Below, in pieces: positions 44,722-55,460 of a DNA stretch of 64,000 nt. The notes under the pieces were generated by a model. It was not told the DNA's origin. It was given only the letters and a program-made list of their open reading frames with translations, and ran no database searches. The translations under genes were made by a program, and so were the position numbers. This stretch comes from Solea solea (taxonomy: Eukaryota > Chordata > Actinopteri > Pleuronectiformes > Soleidae): contig NC_081152.1 in the NCBI RefSeq assembly GCF_958295425.1, forward strand, positions 23,010,015 to 23,074,014. Reading direction: 5' to 3'. The stretch's first letter is position 1. Each line of letters begins with the position of its first letter.

Positions 44722-45588
44722 TAGGGTGACCATATTTTCATTTGGGAAAACCAGGACACCTTGTCGGGGGGGGGGGGGGGGGCTTTAATAGTATTTTATT
44801 ATTATTCAATTATACCGGTATATTATATTATATAGATAGAACTATATAGATAGAACAAGATATTTAGTTGGTTTATTAAAAATGCTTTTCAGTAAAAGTC
44901 AATAACAATAACTCCAATAACAAATGATAATTTTATTCAAAATGTATTTATTCAAAATGCTTGAGTCAACAATTCCTGTAATGAATGAACAGCTCTTTTT
45001 GAGCAATGCACTAGTGCAGTCCATGGATCTGTAACTGTTGTGGTGTTTCACTGTGTGAAATGACCATGCAGCCTCCGCTGCATTCACTGCATCCTCGTTC
45101 CCTGGTCTGAGAAAGTACTGTGTGATCGAGCTAGCACTACCCTCGCCTCGGACAGCTGTTTTGTGCTTCTCTGTGTCCAGGTGGATTTTCAGATCTCTTG
45201 CACCTCCATTGGACACCGAGACATATGTGCCTGCTTTGCACACTGTGCACAAGGCTTCCCATTTGTCTCGACCCGATCTGAAAGCCGGGAAACTCTTTAG
45301 CAATTCGTCGGTAAACGAGCACTTGCGCTTCGGCATGTTGCTTGCGTATGACTGACAGTCACGTTGTCTACGTTCTGATTAATAGGGCTGACAGCATAGG
45401 GGCGGGGATTAGGGTACGTCGCACGCAGCGCCGTGGGCAGTGCCCTAGTGCATGTAAATGTAATGGTCCAAAGAAGGTCATTTTAAAAACCAGGACATTT
45501 CCTCACTTTCTAAAAATAACCCGGGACACCCGGGACAGGACGTGAAATACGGACATGTCCCGGGAAATACGGACGTATGGTCACCCTA
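44722..45588 (-). mobile_element. Non-autonomous hAT element (867 bp)
   Basis: Terminal inverted repeats TAGGGTGACCATA, with a perfect 8-bp target duplication TCATTATA (44714-44721 and 45589-45596), the hAT hallmark. A G18-type run lies at about 44767. It encodes only the N-terminal part of a transposase. Confidence 0.93.
44899..45336 (-). CDS. BED-finger-only ORF of the hAT element
   Basis: 145 residues. The N-terminal region (1-75) has a BED-type zinc finger: WEALCTVC (C-x2-C) and LKIHLDTEKHKT (H-x4-H), in a context typical of fish hAT transposases (MPKRKCSFTDELLKSFPAF, SITQYF). The catalytic RNase H-like and dimerisation regions are absent. After about residue 85 the sequence loses similarity. 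Whether the short protein is made is unknown; it could act as a DNA-binding competitor. Confidence 0.65.
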   Translation of the reverse strand: MPKRKCSFTDELLKSFPAFRSGRDKWEALCTVCKAGTYVSVSNGGARDLKIHLDTEKHKTAVRGEGSASSITQYFLRPGNEDAVNAAEAAWSFHTVKHHNSYRSMDCTSALLKKSCSFITGIVDSSILNKYILNKIIICYWSYCY

Positions 45589-48500
45589 TCATTATACAGT
45601 GTACAACGAGATTAAAGGACAGTTCTAGTAGTGCAAATGAAAAGATAAGAGTGGAGAAGAAGAACGAAACAGTGCACCAACACCTTCGACAAATTAGAAG
45701 GATATGTAAAAAAAAGTATTCAAGTATTTACAGTACATTGTACAGCAGAGTGGTTGTATATTGCACGGGTACGAAGTGTACGAACATTGCACAGTTTGGA
45801 AGAGTTACTTAGTGTTAAGCACTCTAAACGTCATCTTTTCTGTGCTAACCTGTCCCTTCCAATCCCAAACCTGAATTACACGCACTTTGTGTAATTGTTT
45901 GTGTTAATGACAGCTGTCAAATCTGAATGTTTGCTAGATTCATGGAGCTCCTCTGCAAGTTGTTCACTTGAAAGCATCAGTGGAGACAAGGAGGGGGACT
46001 CTGATAGCACCATCATATTGCAGCCTAGTCCTACTACAAGGTGTGCAAATGAGGATGCTTCTCTAGCTAAAGTAAGCTCGGCAGATTTTCTTCCATATTT
46101 TAAGAATGTTTTTAAACAGTTATTTCAAAATTTAAGATTGACAAGTAGTCAAAAAAAATCCTGAAAAAAAAAATTCAACCTGAGCAACATATTTGTTTCT
46201 TGATTACATAAAAATTTTAAAAATCTGACTTATTTAGAAAATTGAAAACATTCTGAGTAACAAACCTGGAGGAGAGAGGATCCTTAATGAATATGCCCGG
46301 ACAAAAAGCCTAACCGATACTAGACGACGTGATATGGTCAAGATATTGGTTGCACATATGACAAGTGAACATGGGTATGTTAACACACCTAAACATTTGA
46401 TTTGACTCAGTAGTACAACATCCCTCCTTTTAACATGTGTCAGTTGCATCTAATTCTAAAATTTTATCTCATGAAGTGACGATGTATCTGTGTGTCTGTC
46501 TAGGACGAGTCCGTCAAGGCGAGTAAAAGAGGACTATGCAAGGGGCATTACTGCCTTGTTTCCATACTTGGCTGATCCTAGGAGCAAGTTTGGCTGTGTA
46601 AGTCAATCAAGACGTCGTAAGTCTAACCCATTTCTCCTTCATCTCTCTGTTTTCTGAGACTCTGAACGTCCGTATTAGGTGGCTTAGTCCAATTTAAGAT
46701 TTTTTTTTTTTTTAATGCCCATCTTCACTTTCACAAAAAAGCCAAATATTAGTCAACCTCTTTATCTGTGGTATGTTACAAAGGAAAAGTATGAACATAT
46801 TTTTAACCAAAACTAAATGTATTTTTACTTTAGATGGGAGTGGGTATCTAGCATGGAGACTGAAATTTGTCCAAAAGGAAGCATCAGAGGGACAAAAGAG
46901 GAACGGCAGACAGTCCCCCACACAAAGAAGTATGTTTATTTTAATTGTACGCTGACTGAAAGTCTAGTTCATGACATGATTGGAGAATGATTATATGAGG
47001 GGTTTGTTGGTGTGCAAGAAATCATTCAAAGCACTTAAATTTGGGTCAGATTTTGTCAGTAATCTGTAAAATGTCTACAATGATACAGTTGGTCCAGAAG
47101 GTGATCGAGAACCCTTTGTGTAGGAAAACTGGCTAAACACAGACACCCTGTGTTCAGAGGCTATTGCACTGATGAAGTATACAGCAGATGAAGCAGTTGT
47201 CAAGGAGAAGATAAAGCAGACCTTCACCTATCGCCAAAAGATGGTTCATGACCCAGTGAAGTCGTCTGACATATTCACAGCGTTTCCAAGATTTCTAGAC
47301 ATTGCAGGATTGGTATGTGGTTTTCAACTCCCTCACTTTGAAACTGTGAATATCCTTCATAACAATAGTATTAGAAATATTCACTGCTCTGTCTTTACTT
47401 ATTCCATCTTGTCTGCAGATTGAGCAAGATTTCAGTCTGATGTTTGGTGATGCCGTCTCTGCAAGGTTCCTGGAGAAGTGGCCCACAGTCTACAAAAGCA
47501 AAGTCCTTCAACAAAGCCGTGGCCTCACGAACTTCAAGACCTGGTACAAAATGCTGAATCGACTGAAGAAGAAGAAAATGGTTAGCTGGAAAGTACTATA
47601 ATAGAAGTGGTGATTGTTTTTGCTAGATAAATGGAATCACTGTTATTAGTAAAAACACCTTCCTGAATTTTCTTTTTTTCAGGATGGGACAGTGAAATAT
47701 CAGCTATTTTGGTCCTTGTCCACCTTCTGCCACCATCACCTCATGGTCGCAAGGGACCAGAAAAGCTCTCTGCCAGAGAAGCCAGTGACCATCTTGTGAA
47801 GTTCATTAAGGTGAGGTTATAGTTTAATGCAATTTGGAAGATTTGCGCTCATGATAAAATATATTTTCTCAAGCTGTTAGTGAACTGCTACTTCTCTTAA
47901 TAAACTACATGAAGTTCTCATGTCACAGACCGGGACCAGCATCCAAGGGCATCTAACAGCATCACAGAAAGCCGTCAACCGTATCTACTGGCTGTGGGAA
48001 CCCAGAAAAACGTGATTCGCAAGTACATCATCATTGACAAATGCCATACCATGCAAGTCACCGGACTCTCTCGCCTGTTTTGATGAGCTTTTCAAAGCTC
48101 ATTTTGTCTTTGGTACGTCATACAACCACGATCTGGCAAATAGATGTTGCTACCACTAAAGTGAGTCCCAGGGTTGCTGAAGTGAGGGCTCGGATGCTGC
48201 ACTGAGTTGAGATGAGATGTTGGGTTTTCTCTGCAGATGTCACCAGGTGGATGTTAATTCCCTCATAAAGCAGTTTAAGTTGGTTCATGGTCTTTGCTCA
48301 GGAAAGACTCTTCGTCTTAAGTGTGGTCAAGCTGGTTGTTTACAGGTTTATGGAACATTCTCTGGTTTTCGAAAGCACCTTAATACAGCACATAATGATC
48401 ATTGGTCTGATCCTGGTTCTGACCCTGGCGAAGGCCCCTCTACAACTGAAGATGTAATATCAAGTAATTTAGAAGATTTGCCATCAGCAATTCCCCCTTC

Positions 48501-48767
48501 TTACCCCCTTCTTGTCAGTAAGAATCTTGTAGACAGCTGTGCTACAACAGTAGCTGAACTTAAAGAGGCAGGTGTAGCTGAAACGGTCATTAACTCTTTG
48601 GTGACTTCAATGGAAGAGATTGTTGATGATGTCTACAATCAAGCAAACTAATCTGTGAAGAAGTGTCTGTCATTACAAGAGCCAAACAAAAGTGAAGTTG
48701 AGTGTAAAATCGATGAGTGTTTTGAAAAAATGGAAAATCCTTTTTGTGTGTTGAACTCCGAAAGTAA

Positions 48768-48845
48768 GAGAACTAGACAGACAGACAGACGACTTTATTA
48801 ATCCCTTTGGGAGGTTCCCTCGGGGAAATTAACATTAAGTAACTA
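48768..48845. mobile_element. Small retroposon fragment with (ACAG)n
   Basis: (ACAG)n followed by 'actttattaatccctttggg' and 'cctcggggaaatta', a common fish retroposon 3' signature. It breaks the transposase reading frame. Confidence 0.5.
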
Positions 48846-50257
48846 AGTATTTCAAAATGAAGTGGGGAAGTGTGGACCCAGTTGAATATGTTCTTGGTAC
48901 AAGATTTGATACCCTGCGCAATCGGACTAGTGGAGGCTATGATCAAGTGGTGGTTACTAATAAATTTATGTACATTCCAATTTTTAAAACACTACAGTTC
49001 ATTTACAGTCACCCTAATATAAAGGAGATGGTGTAGGCTGATTCCAGTCCAGGGGAAGATGTTCTCAAGGACTTGTGTGATGGGGAACTTTTCAAAAGTC
49101 ATCCTCTGTTTTCAAAACACAAAAATGCCATTCAGATTCATATTTTCTATGATGATTTTGAAACTTCAAATCCTTTAGGATCCAAACGGGGAATATATAA
49201 AGTAGGTGCAATCTATTTCACCTTGCGGAATTTTTCTCCAAAATACAATTCAAGTTTAGGCAATATTCATTTGGTTGCTTTATTTCATGCCCAAGATATC
49301 AAAACATATGGCTTTTCTAAAATACTAGATCCGATTGTGCAGGATATTAAAATACTGGAGAGGGATGGCATTAAGCTTCCCCTTTATGATCAGCCAGTAT
49401 ATGGAACTATTGTTCAAGTTACAGGTGACAACCTTGGTCTTCACTGTTTGTTTGGTTTTGTTGAGTCATTCAGTGCCAGATATTGTTGCCGCTTTTGTCT
49501 TGCTGAGAAAGAGGACTTTCAAACAGAATTTGATGAAGATTCACCTAAGATAGTTTTGCGAACTCGAGCACTTCATGAGGAACACTGCCAACAAATGGAG
49601 ACAAATCCCAGGCTTCCCTATGTGATGGGTGTTAAACGGTCTTGCATTCTGAATTCCTTGCAGTATTTCAATACTTGTGACAATTTCTCTGTTGATATTA
49701 TGCACGATATCTTGGAAGGGGTGGCACAATATGAAATGAAGCTGCTTTTACATCACTTGATAGACAACTACACAACACTGGAGGAAATACACACAAGAAT
49801 AAAGAATTTTAACTATGGCTATGTTGAGCAAGCCAACAAACCACCTGAAAGTGAAGTTGGAACAGGACAGAAATGACTTGGGGTTGAATGCCATTCAATC
49901 CTGGAGTTTACTTCGCAATCTACCACTAATTTTTGGAGATTTAATCTGTCCAATTGACCAGCTATGGTATTTGTTTTTGCTTTTACTCCAAATTGCAAAC
50001 ATCGTATTTTCCCCAATTTTATCAAAAGGTATTACAATATTTTTGAAACACTTGATCGCAGAACACCACAGGTTATTCAAACATTTGTATCCAAACAAGA
50101 GGCTGATACCAAAGCATCATTTCATGGTGCATTACCCTATGTGTATTTTGAAAATCGGACCTCTTTTGCATACCTGGTGTATGCGCTATGAAGTGAAACA
50201 TAATTTCTTTAAAAAACGAGTTAACAGCTTCAAAAACATAACTAAAACATTGGCGAT

Positions 50258-51782
50258 TGTGGCGACACGAGGTATGGGGAGGTGCCTTTTTAAGGCAGCA
50301 TCGATAAATTTAATTGTTGCCAGACAACGCCACCCTGGGAATTTCACCCAGGGATTTCTTATAAGTGAACTCACCCCAAATAAAGGGAGGCACTGAGGTT
50401 CGTTATGCAACGAGACAGAGACGGCAGTTCAATAATACAAAAACACTTTTATTTACACAAATTTCTATTTTAAAAGTAATATAAAAGAATTACTCACGTA
50501 AGGGGACATATAAGGGAAACCAATCAGTGCTGAGACCTACAGCGAAAAACCGTATCCAAAAGAAAAGGGGATCCCAGGAACACCACACGTGAAGCAAATA
50601 AAAGTAAACAAAACAAAGAAGCTACAAAGTGCTAACACAACAAAAAGGGGACACCGTGACCAGGACACCAATCCACCACCGTAGGCTCAGCACCTGAATG
50701 GGGGCGACCAGAAAGCAACAAATTAGAAAACAACAAATAATGAAACAAAACAATAACTAATAACAAAAGAGAAATCAAAGAATTAATTGTACAGGAATTA
50801 TAATAATTAAACCCAATGACAAATAAACAAAATTCTATATAAAAGCAACTGGAAAGCAACCCATAATAACCCAAAACTAACAGAATAATTGTAATTATGG
50901 GTTACAGCAAAACAAATTACAAACGAAAGTAAAGAAATTACCACAAAAGTACAAAATCAAATATATGTTATATTCCCACGCTGTCCTCTCATGCAAGTAC
51001 ACACACACACACACACACACAGTTAAGATGAGGCTGCGCCAACAATCGAAGATGCGTTACCAAGCGACCGCTTCGCCCTGCGAGCAACGGGTGAAGCACG
51101 TACACTATCACCAGCCGAATAAACGGACAAGGCGATCAGAAACTGGGTGGAGCAGTGAGTGTCCGGCGTAAGGCGAAACAATAAGTCCCGCAAACACACA
51201 GTTCCAATGCGGCACAGCAATCAGTCCAAATAATCTCTTCAACTCAGGGAAAGAAGTGGAAACAGAGTAGAAGCAAAGCAGCAGCGGTTCTCGGAGCGGG
51301 TTAGTCGGCGCTGCGCCGTTACGGTCAGTCGTCCTACGATGAAGTGAACAAACAATGAGAAACTTATGAATGGCTGGAGGAGGAAGCTAAGACCACTGCA
51401 CTACATACCGATCAGGCGATCCCGGCCAACACAGCGTGGGACGGAGGAATCACGCTCCCCGAGAGCGACCAGCGGCGGACAGTGAGCGGCACACAGCGCG
51501 GCACACAGCGCGCAGCCAGCAGCAACACCCAGGTGGACCTTTATAAAACAATAACATTAGCACTGGATGGGCGACATACGTGAGAAGTGCAGCCGGCAGC
51601 CCACCTGTAACCACACGAACGCGGAAATGGAGGAAGCACAGGAGTGACGCGACCCAGACTCCAGCAAGCAAGGGGCTGACAGGTGCTTTACGCCCGCCTT
51701 TATGTGGCAGTCTCCCACGGTGATTGGGTGGAACTGCAGCACACCTGACAGTTACCAGGACAATGAACTACGTATTGCCACA
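50258..51782 (-). mobile_element. 1.5-kb LTR-like insertion in the EnSpm transposase
   Basis: Bounded by TGTGGCGACACG and TATTGCCACA, short inverted termini of LTR type. The coding sequence on either side (…ITKTLAI and KHQTQMAYKW) belongs together. On minus there is a TATA-like 'ttttataaagg' (about 51545) and an AATAAAAG near 50450, consistent with an LTR reading on minus. No target duplication was recognisable and no coding sequence is present. It contains a (CA)n run at about 51000-51020. Confidence 0.5.
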
Positions 51783-52255
51783 CAAGGAAACACCAAACAC
51801 AAATGGCATACAAGTGGCAGACATTTGACCCCAGCAGAGTGACAACAGGCCCTTGTAAAATGTTGTCTTTACAAGTGATGGAATGGGGCTATGAGATGGC
51901 AGGGATGCTTCAGTTACCTGTTGACACCAAGGTATTAAATGTGAGATGGGCCAAACACAATGGAACTGTGTATCGTCCAGGTTTAGTTGTTTGTGTGAGA
52001 GTTCATTGTGAGATGCCAGTTTTTCAGCGAATCCACCATGTTGTTGTCAAAGATGAGAAATTGCTTTTGGTAACTATTTCCTTACAAACAATATGTCTCG
52101 ATGAGCATTTTAATGCTTTTAAAGTTGTGTGCACAAAAGTTGGACCTCATGTAGTTGATGTCAAAGAGCTTTTTTGTCATAAAGCGCTTGACATACAGAC
52201 ATCATATGGTAGTGATAATTCAAATCTGTTCATTGTTCCATACCATTTTCTGTGA

Positions 52256-52739
52256 AATGTAAAGGTGCATAATAACAATGAGCTTCCAACTCTTAGCATC
52301 ACATCAAGGGAATATGGCTGTTGTGTCAATAGGGTCCATTGGCTTTTTTCTGTCTTCTTTTACATGTTTTATGTAGTTTCATTGTATTTTATTTGAATAT
52401 ATGGATTCTATTTGTTGTTGAACAGGCCACAATTTTGATTTCTGATAGTATGACGTGGTGCTTCTTCAAACACATCTGCTGGTATTGACTGGTAACATGG
52501 TGGATGTGTTTTTTAAATATCTTGCAATGTTTTTATCTGTTGCATTAGTTAGTGTAATGCAAACATGTTTTGATTTTGTGATTATTAAATGTGCTAAGGT
52601 GCTTTGCTTAATTGTTTCTGATTTATTGTGTTCAGAGAAACTTCACAAATGTCACTCCAGACAAGTGATATGCATTTCTGAATGGAGTAACATAAAATGT
52701 TGTATTGAGAAAAAAACGGTTAAATAATATTAAACTATA
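52256..52739. other. 3' flank of the EnSpm transposase
   Basis: AT-rich, ending with 'cggttaaataatattaaac'. The 90-residue open frame has no recognisable motif. Confidence 0.4.
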
Positions 52740-53151
52740 TAGTGTTGAATATAATCATATTTGAGTGAAATAGAATTCTATTTTGAGTGACATTATTCTA
52801 ATAAGAGTATCATACTATTGTATATGGAGCAGAATACAATCTGGTGAAGAGCAGAATATGACTCGGTATGGAGTAGAATATAATTCTTTCTGTAGTGAAT
52901 TCTAATTCTATTTTGAGTGAAATATTATTCAGTATAGAGTAAAATACATTGAGGAACGTGACTGTAGAGTTATTTTAATTTTATACAACATGGAGTAAAT
53001 TATCATCATGTAGAGTAAACTATGGACACTAAATAGAGTACAAACTACTCTGTAAAATTCACTCTTTGGGAAGAGTAATTTTTACTCTATTTAGACTGGG
53101 ATCAAATGTTTCTTCAATTTGAGTAAAATTTACTCTGACAAATTTCCTGTG
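52740..53151. repeat. Right subterminal AGAGTA/TACTCT repeats of EnSpm
   Basis: Many copies of 'agagtaaa', 'gagtgaaat' and 'attctattttgagtga' at irregular spacing, related to motifs at the left end (42520-42650). They are likely transposase-binding repeats, as in other CACTA elements (inference). Confidence 0.65.
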
Positions 53152-54619
53152 TATCTGAGGTGATGGTATTTTCTTTTGAGAGCAGCTTCTGGATAGGAAT
53201 GACTTCCTAGAGCTAGCTCTTTAGCTGTAAAAGCATGCTGTATTTGGAAGTTGTGATTGGGACTGGTAGCAGAGGACACCATGAATGACACAGATGCCCC
53301 ATGAATAGTACAGGTGTCTTGTCGCACAGTGGGCAGATGTAAGTTCTCTGGGCTGCCATGGAGTCCTAAAGCCTGAGCTGCCTCGTGAAGTAGAATGGTG
53401 CGCTCCGATCCATAATCGAGCACAGCGTAAGTATTGACTGATGAGTCACCATTTTTCAGGATGACTCGAATGACTTTGAGCAGTACTTTGTTGCTGCTAG
53501 TAGGTCTGTCCACGTACAGTGCTTCAGCTGTAGAATTGACTGCAGGGGTGCTGTCGGCAGAGACTAGACGGCTGGGTGTGGGGGTAAAGCCTTGACTTGC
53601 GTTTACCTCATGCAGCACCTCTAAATGCTTTCCTTTGCATTTCTTACATCTTGCCTTTAGAGTGCATTGTGATGATAAATGCTCGCGACCACACCTCCAG
53701 CATCTCTGGTTTGAACAAATCCAGTTATCTATTTGCTCCGTTGTGAGGATTTTAAAGTTAGTGCACTGGTTCAGAAAATGCTGAGTTGTGTTGCAGAATG
53801 GGCAGAATTTAGTTGGTTCTCTCGTATTTCCCTTGGATTCGCAATTTACTGGTTTCCTCTCTGTCTGCTTCTGCTCACTGCCATGGAGTACAAACGTACT
53901 TTTGGGCCGGGCTTCACGTGCTTGCTCTTTCCTAGTAGTAGGGCGGTCTCTGCTGGCACTGTTAGTGAACTGCGGGTTGTCCTCTTGCACCGTGACTTCA
54001 TACTCCAGCCATTCTGACAAGTGCACTAAAGTTGGAATGGGTGTCCTGAGAGGGTTTATGTATCTCTTAAAATCTGATTGAGCATTCCTACCAGAGCACG
54101 TACCTTTAAAGCAAACTTCCTAAATGACTTGGTATCTCCACTCTTGATGTTCGGTTCATCCATGAGCTGAGCAATACGCTTCAGTGCTAATTGGTGAGGT
54201 TGACCGTATTGTTCATTAAGAGCGTCCATAGTGTCACTGTAAGGGTAACGGCTGCTGCAGTATGAATCAGCTATTAGTAGAGCCTCCTCCAGTTTCAGAT
54301 GATCCAGTAGAATCTGATATTTAAACTGTTGTGTAGCATCCCGTGGCAGAAGGTTATCAAGGGCAATCTTGAGACGAGTGAACTCTCGTGGATCTTCATT
54401 CACAAAATGGAATGGTTGGAGTCGGCCCTCGATATGTCCGTTCACTGCGGGATGGTGAAAACATACGGTGTTGGCTGTATCTAGGGGATTCATATCTGTT
54501 GGCAGGTCTATCATTATGTTGATAGTAATTTGAATGTCTGTCATCAGAGTAGGTGGACATGGGTCTTCTATGATCATCTGTCTGGTAGAATAATAACGTC
54601 TGTTATAACGCTGTTGTGA

Positions 54620-54920
54620 AGACTCACGGTGGCGTGGACTCGGAGACTCACGGCGGCGTTGCTGTGGACTCGGAGACTCACGGTGGCGGCGTGGACTCGT
54701 AGACTCACGGTGGCGGCGTGGACTCGTAGACTCACGGTGGCGGCGTGGACTCGGAGACTCACGGTGGCGGCGTGGACTCGTAGACTCACGGTGGCGGCGT
54801 GGACTCGGAGACTCACGGTGGCGCCGTGGACTTAGAGACTCATGGTGCTGGCGTGGACTTGGAGACTCACGATGCCGTTGGCGTGGACTGGGAGACTCAC
54901 GGCGGCGGCGTGTACTAGCA
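54620..54920 (-). repeat. Coding minisatellite in BEL Gag (30-bp unit)
   Basis: About ten tandem units of about 30 bases ('ctcacggtggcggcgtggac' plus a variable 'tcg(t/g)aga'). On the minus strand they keep a Gag frame and encode RRHRES(P/T)SP repeats, an Arg/Ser-rich basic stretch. Confidence 0.93.
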
Positions 54921-55000
54921 GACTCACGTTTATGAATTGAACGTTTAGGTCTGATTTGCTCTTCTTCTTGAGTGGAAATCTTGTCTGCAGTAATTATCAT

Positions 55001-55460
55001 CCGGCTCGAAGGACCATGAAAACTATTTTGGCTGGTATAAAAACTTTGTGGGGTAGATAACCGCTGCTGTATGTCCGGCTAGAACATAATATTGTCCATT
55101 TGAGCAAAAACCGGTCCAACTTGTCTTTAACGTGTTTACTTCGAACATGTGTGGTTTCTGCAAATACAAATACAGACAGAAAATAAACTAAATATGACAT
55201 GCAGGTGTTTCTTCTGTGCTATACAACTTAGCTGAGGTTATAATATAAAGTAAGTTCAAAATACGACAATTAGCATCATTCATAACACACATAAAAAACC
55301 TATAATCACAAATAAGTATTTATATTAAGACACACAGACAGTAATGCACGCACACATGATTAATAATTGAGAGGGAGAACTTGAACAAAATCCCGTTATT
55401 CTTAACATCCACTAGAGGCATGGGTCCTAGCTTTAGGTGGCCATAAACATGCCTGATTAA
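55001..55460. other. Junction between BEL and satellite
   Basis: AT-rich sequence upstream (minus sense) of the BEL Gag frame. No LTR is identifiable. It ends where the 176-bp array begins. Confidence 0.4.

Larger units (their letters stand above)
44695..45795 (-). mobile_element. Retroposon tail interrupted by hAT
   Basis: 'agaatcagaatcaccttta' and 'ttgtcattata' on the left continue after the hAT as 'cagtgtacaacgagattaaa' on the right. This is the same family signature as at 25823. The hAT therefore inserted into a retroposon inside an intron of a transposon gene. Confidence 0.55.
43702..48190 (+). pseudogene. SAMD3-like gene carried by the EnSpm element, decayed
   Basis: Exons inferred from GT/AG sites: 43702-43790 (ATG 43703), 44377-44571, 45914-46071, 46238-46374, 46504-46616, about 46843-46930, about 47100-47312, 47419-47580, 47683-47810 and 47939-48190. 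Conserved blocks include RLCNLDVVITVAKKFDIPTL, NKPGGERILNEYARTKSLTD, DYARGITALFPYLADPRSKF, SGYLAWRLKFVQKEA, VVKEKIKQTFTYRQKMV, DHLVKFIK and SPDSLACFDELFKAHFVFG. Domain order resembles the 'SAMD3-like' proteins abundant in fish genomes. At least two frameshifts (about 47690 and about 48047) and a stop before 47132 break it. An hAT element sits in its third intron. Function in the transposon is unknown. Confidence 0.6.
48217..52255 (+). pseudogene. EnSpm tnp2-like transposase, interrupted
   Basis: The first ORF (48217-48651) has a C2H2-like finger (CGQAGCLQVYGTFSGFRKHL...H) and a helical region. Broken linker sequence follows, including an inserted retroposon at about 48768-48842 and an in-frame TAG at about 49035. 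The core ORF 49073-49876 contains FYDDFETSNPLGSKRGIYKV, VTGDNLGLHCLFGFVESF, CRFCLAEKED and VDIMHDILEGVAQYEMKLL, which fit tnp2-type CACTA transposases. It continues in another frame at 49880-50257 (KHHFMVHYPMCILKIGPL). A 1.5-kb insert follows, then 51783-52255 supplies the C-terminal part (KWQTFDPSRV, VLNVRWAKHNGTVY). At least two frame breaks plus the insert make it inactive. Confidence 0.7.
42506..53151 (+). mobile_element. 10.6-kb EnSpm/CACTA-like transposon with two genes
   Basis: Ends CACAGGAAATT (42506) and AATTTCCTGTG (53151) are inverted repeats. The flanking dinucleotide TA at 42504-42505 and 53152-53153 is a 2-bp target duplication; removing one copy restores the BEL frame. CACNG-type ends, a 2-3 bp duplication and a tnp2-like transposase are the EnSpm/CACTA hallmarks. 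Both subterminal regions are rich in AGAGTA/TACTCT motifs. It carries a SAMD3-like gene (first half) and the transposase (second half), both on plus, and has itself received an hAT element, an LTR-like insert and two small retroposons. Confidence 0.8.
39430..55000 (-). pseudogene. BEL/Pao LTR retrotransposon, decayed and split
   Basis: Minus-strand order: Gag with repetitive Arg/Ser region and core (55000-54056); zinc knuckles and protease (54026-53154); insertion of the EnSpm element; RT (42503-41589); RT/RNase H (41541-41019); retroposon insert; RNase H-integrase (40471-39430). Motifs are CWRCGREHLSSQC, AVLDYGSERTIL (Tyr where Asp/Ser is usual), FYVDNW for the RT box, SDASEQAYGSV, NPADDITHG, HHPGPERVFADIRRRYWILRG, and the start of the integrase core. 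The frame resumes across the EnSpm insertion site if one TA is counted. Stops (for example near 42476 and 40371), frameshifts, an ATT microsatellite in the integrase zinc finger and loss of the 3' end show it is dead. LTRs were not found. Confidence 0.85.

Noticed and set aside
50258..51782. Possible host gene in the insert within the EnSpm transposase
   Set aside because: Frames are short and unlike any protein; TG...CA ends, TATA-like and AATAAA signals fit an LTR better.
54629..54835. Plus-strand WTRRLTVA repeat protein
   Set aside because: Antisense of the Gag-coding minisatellite, without start context or extension beyond the repeat.
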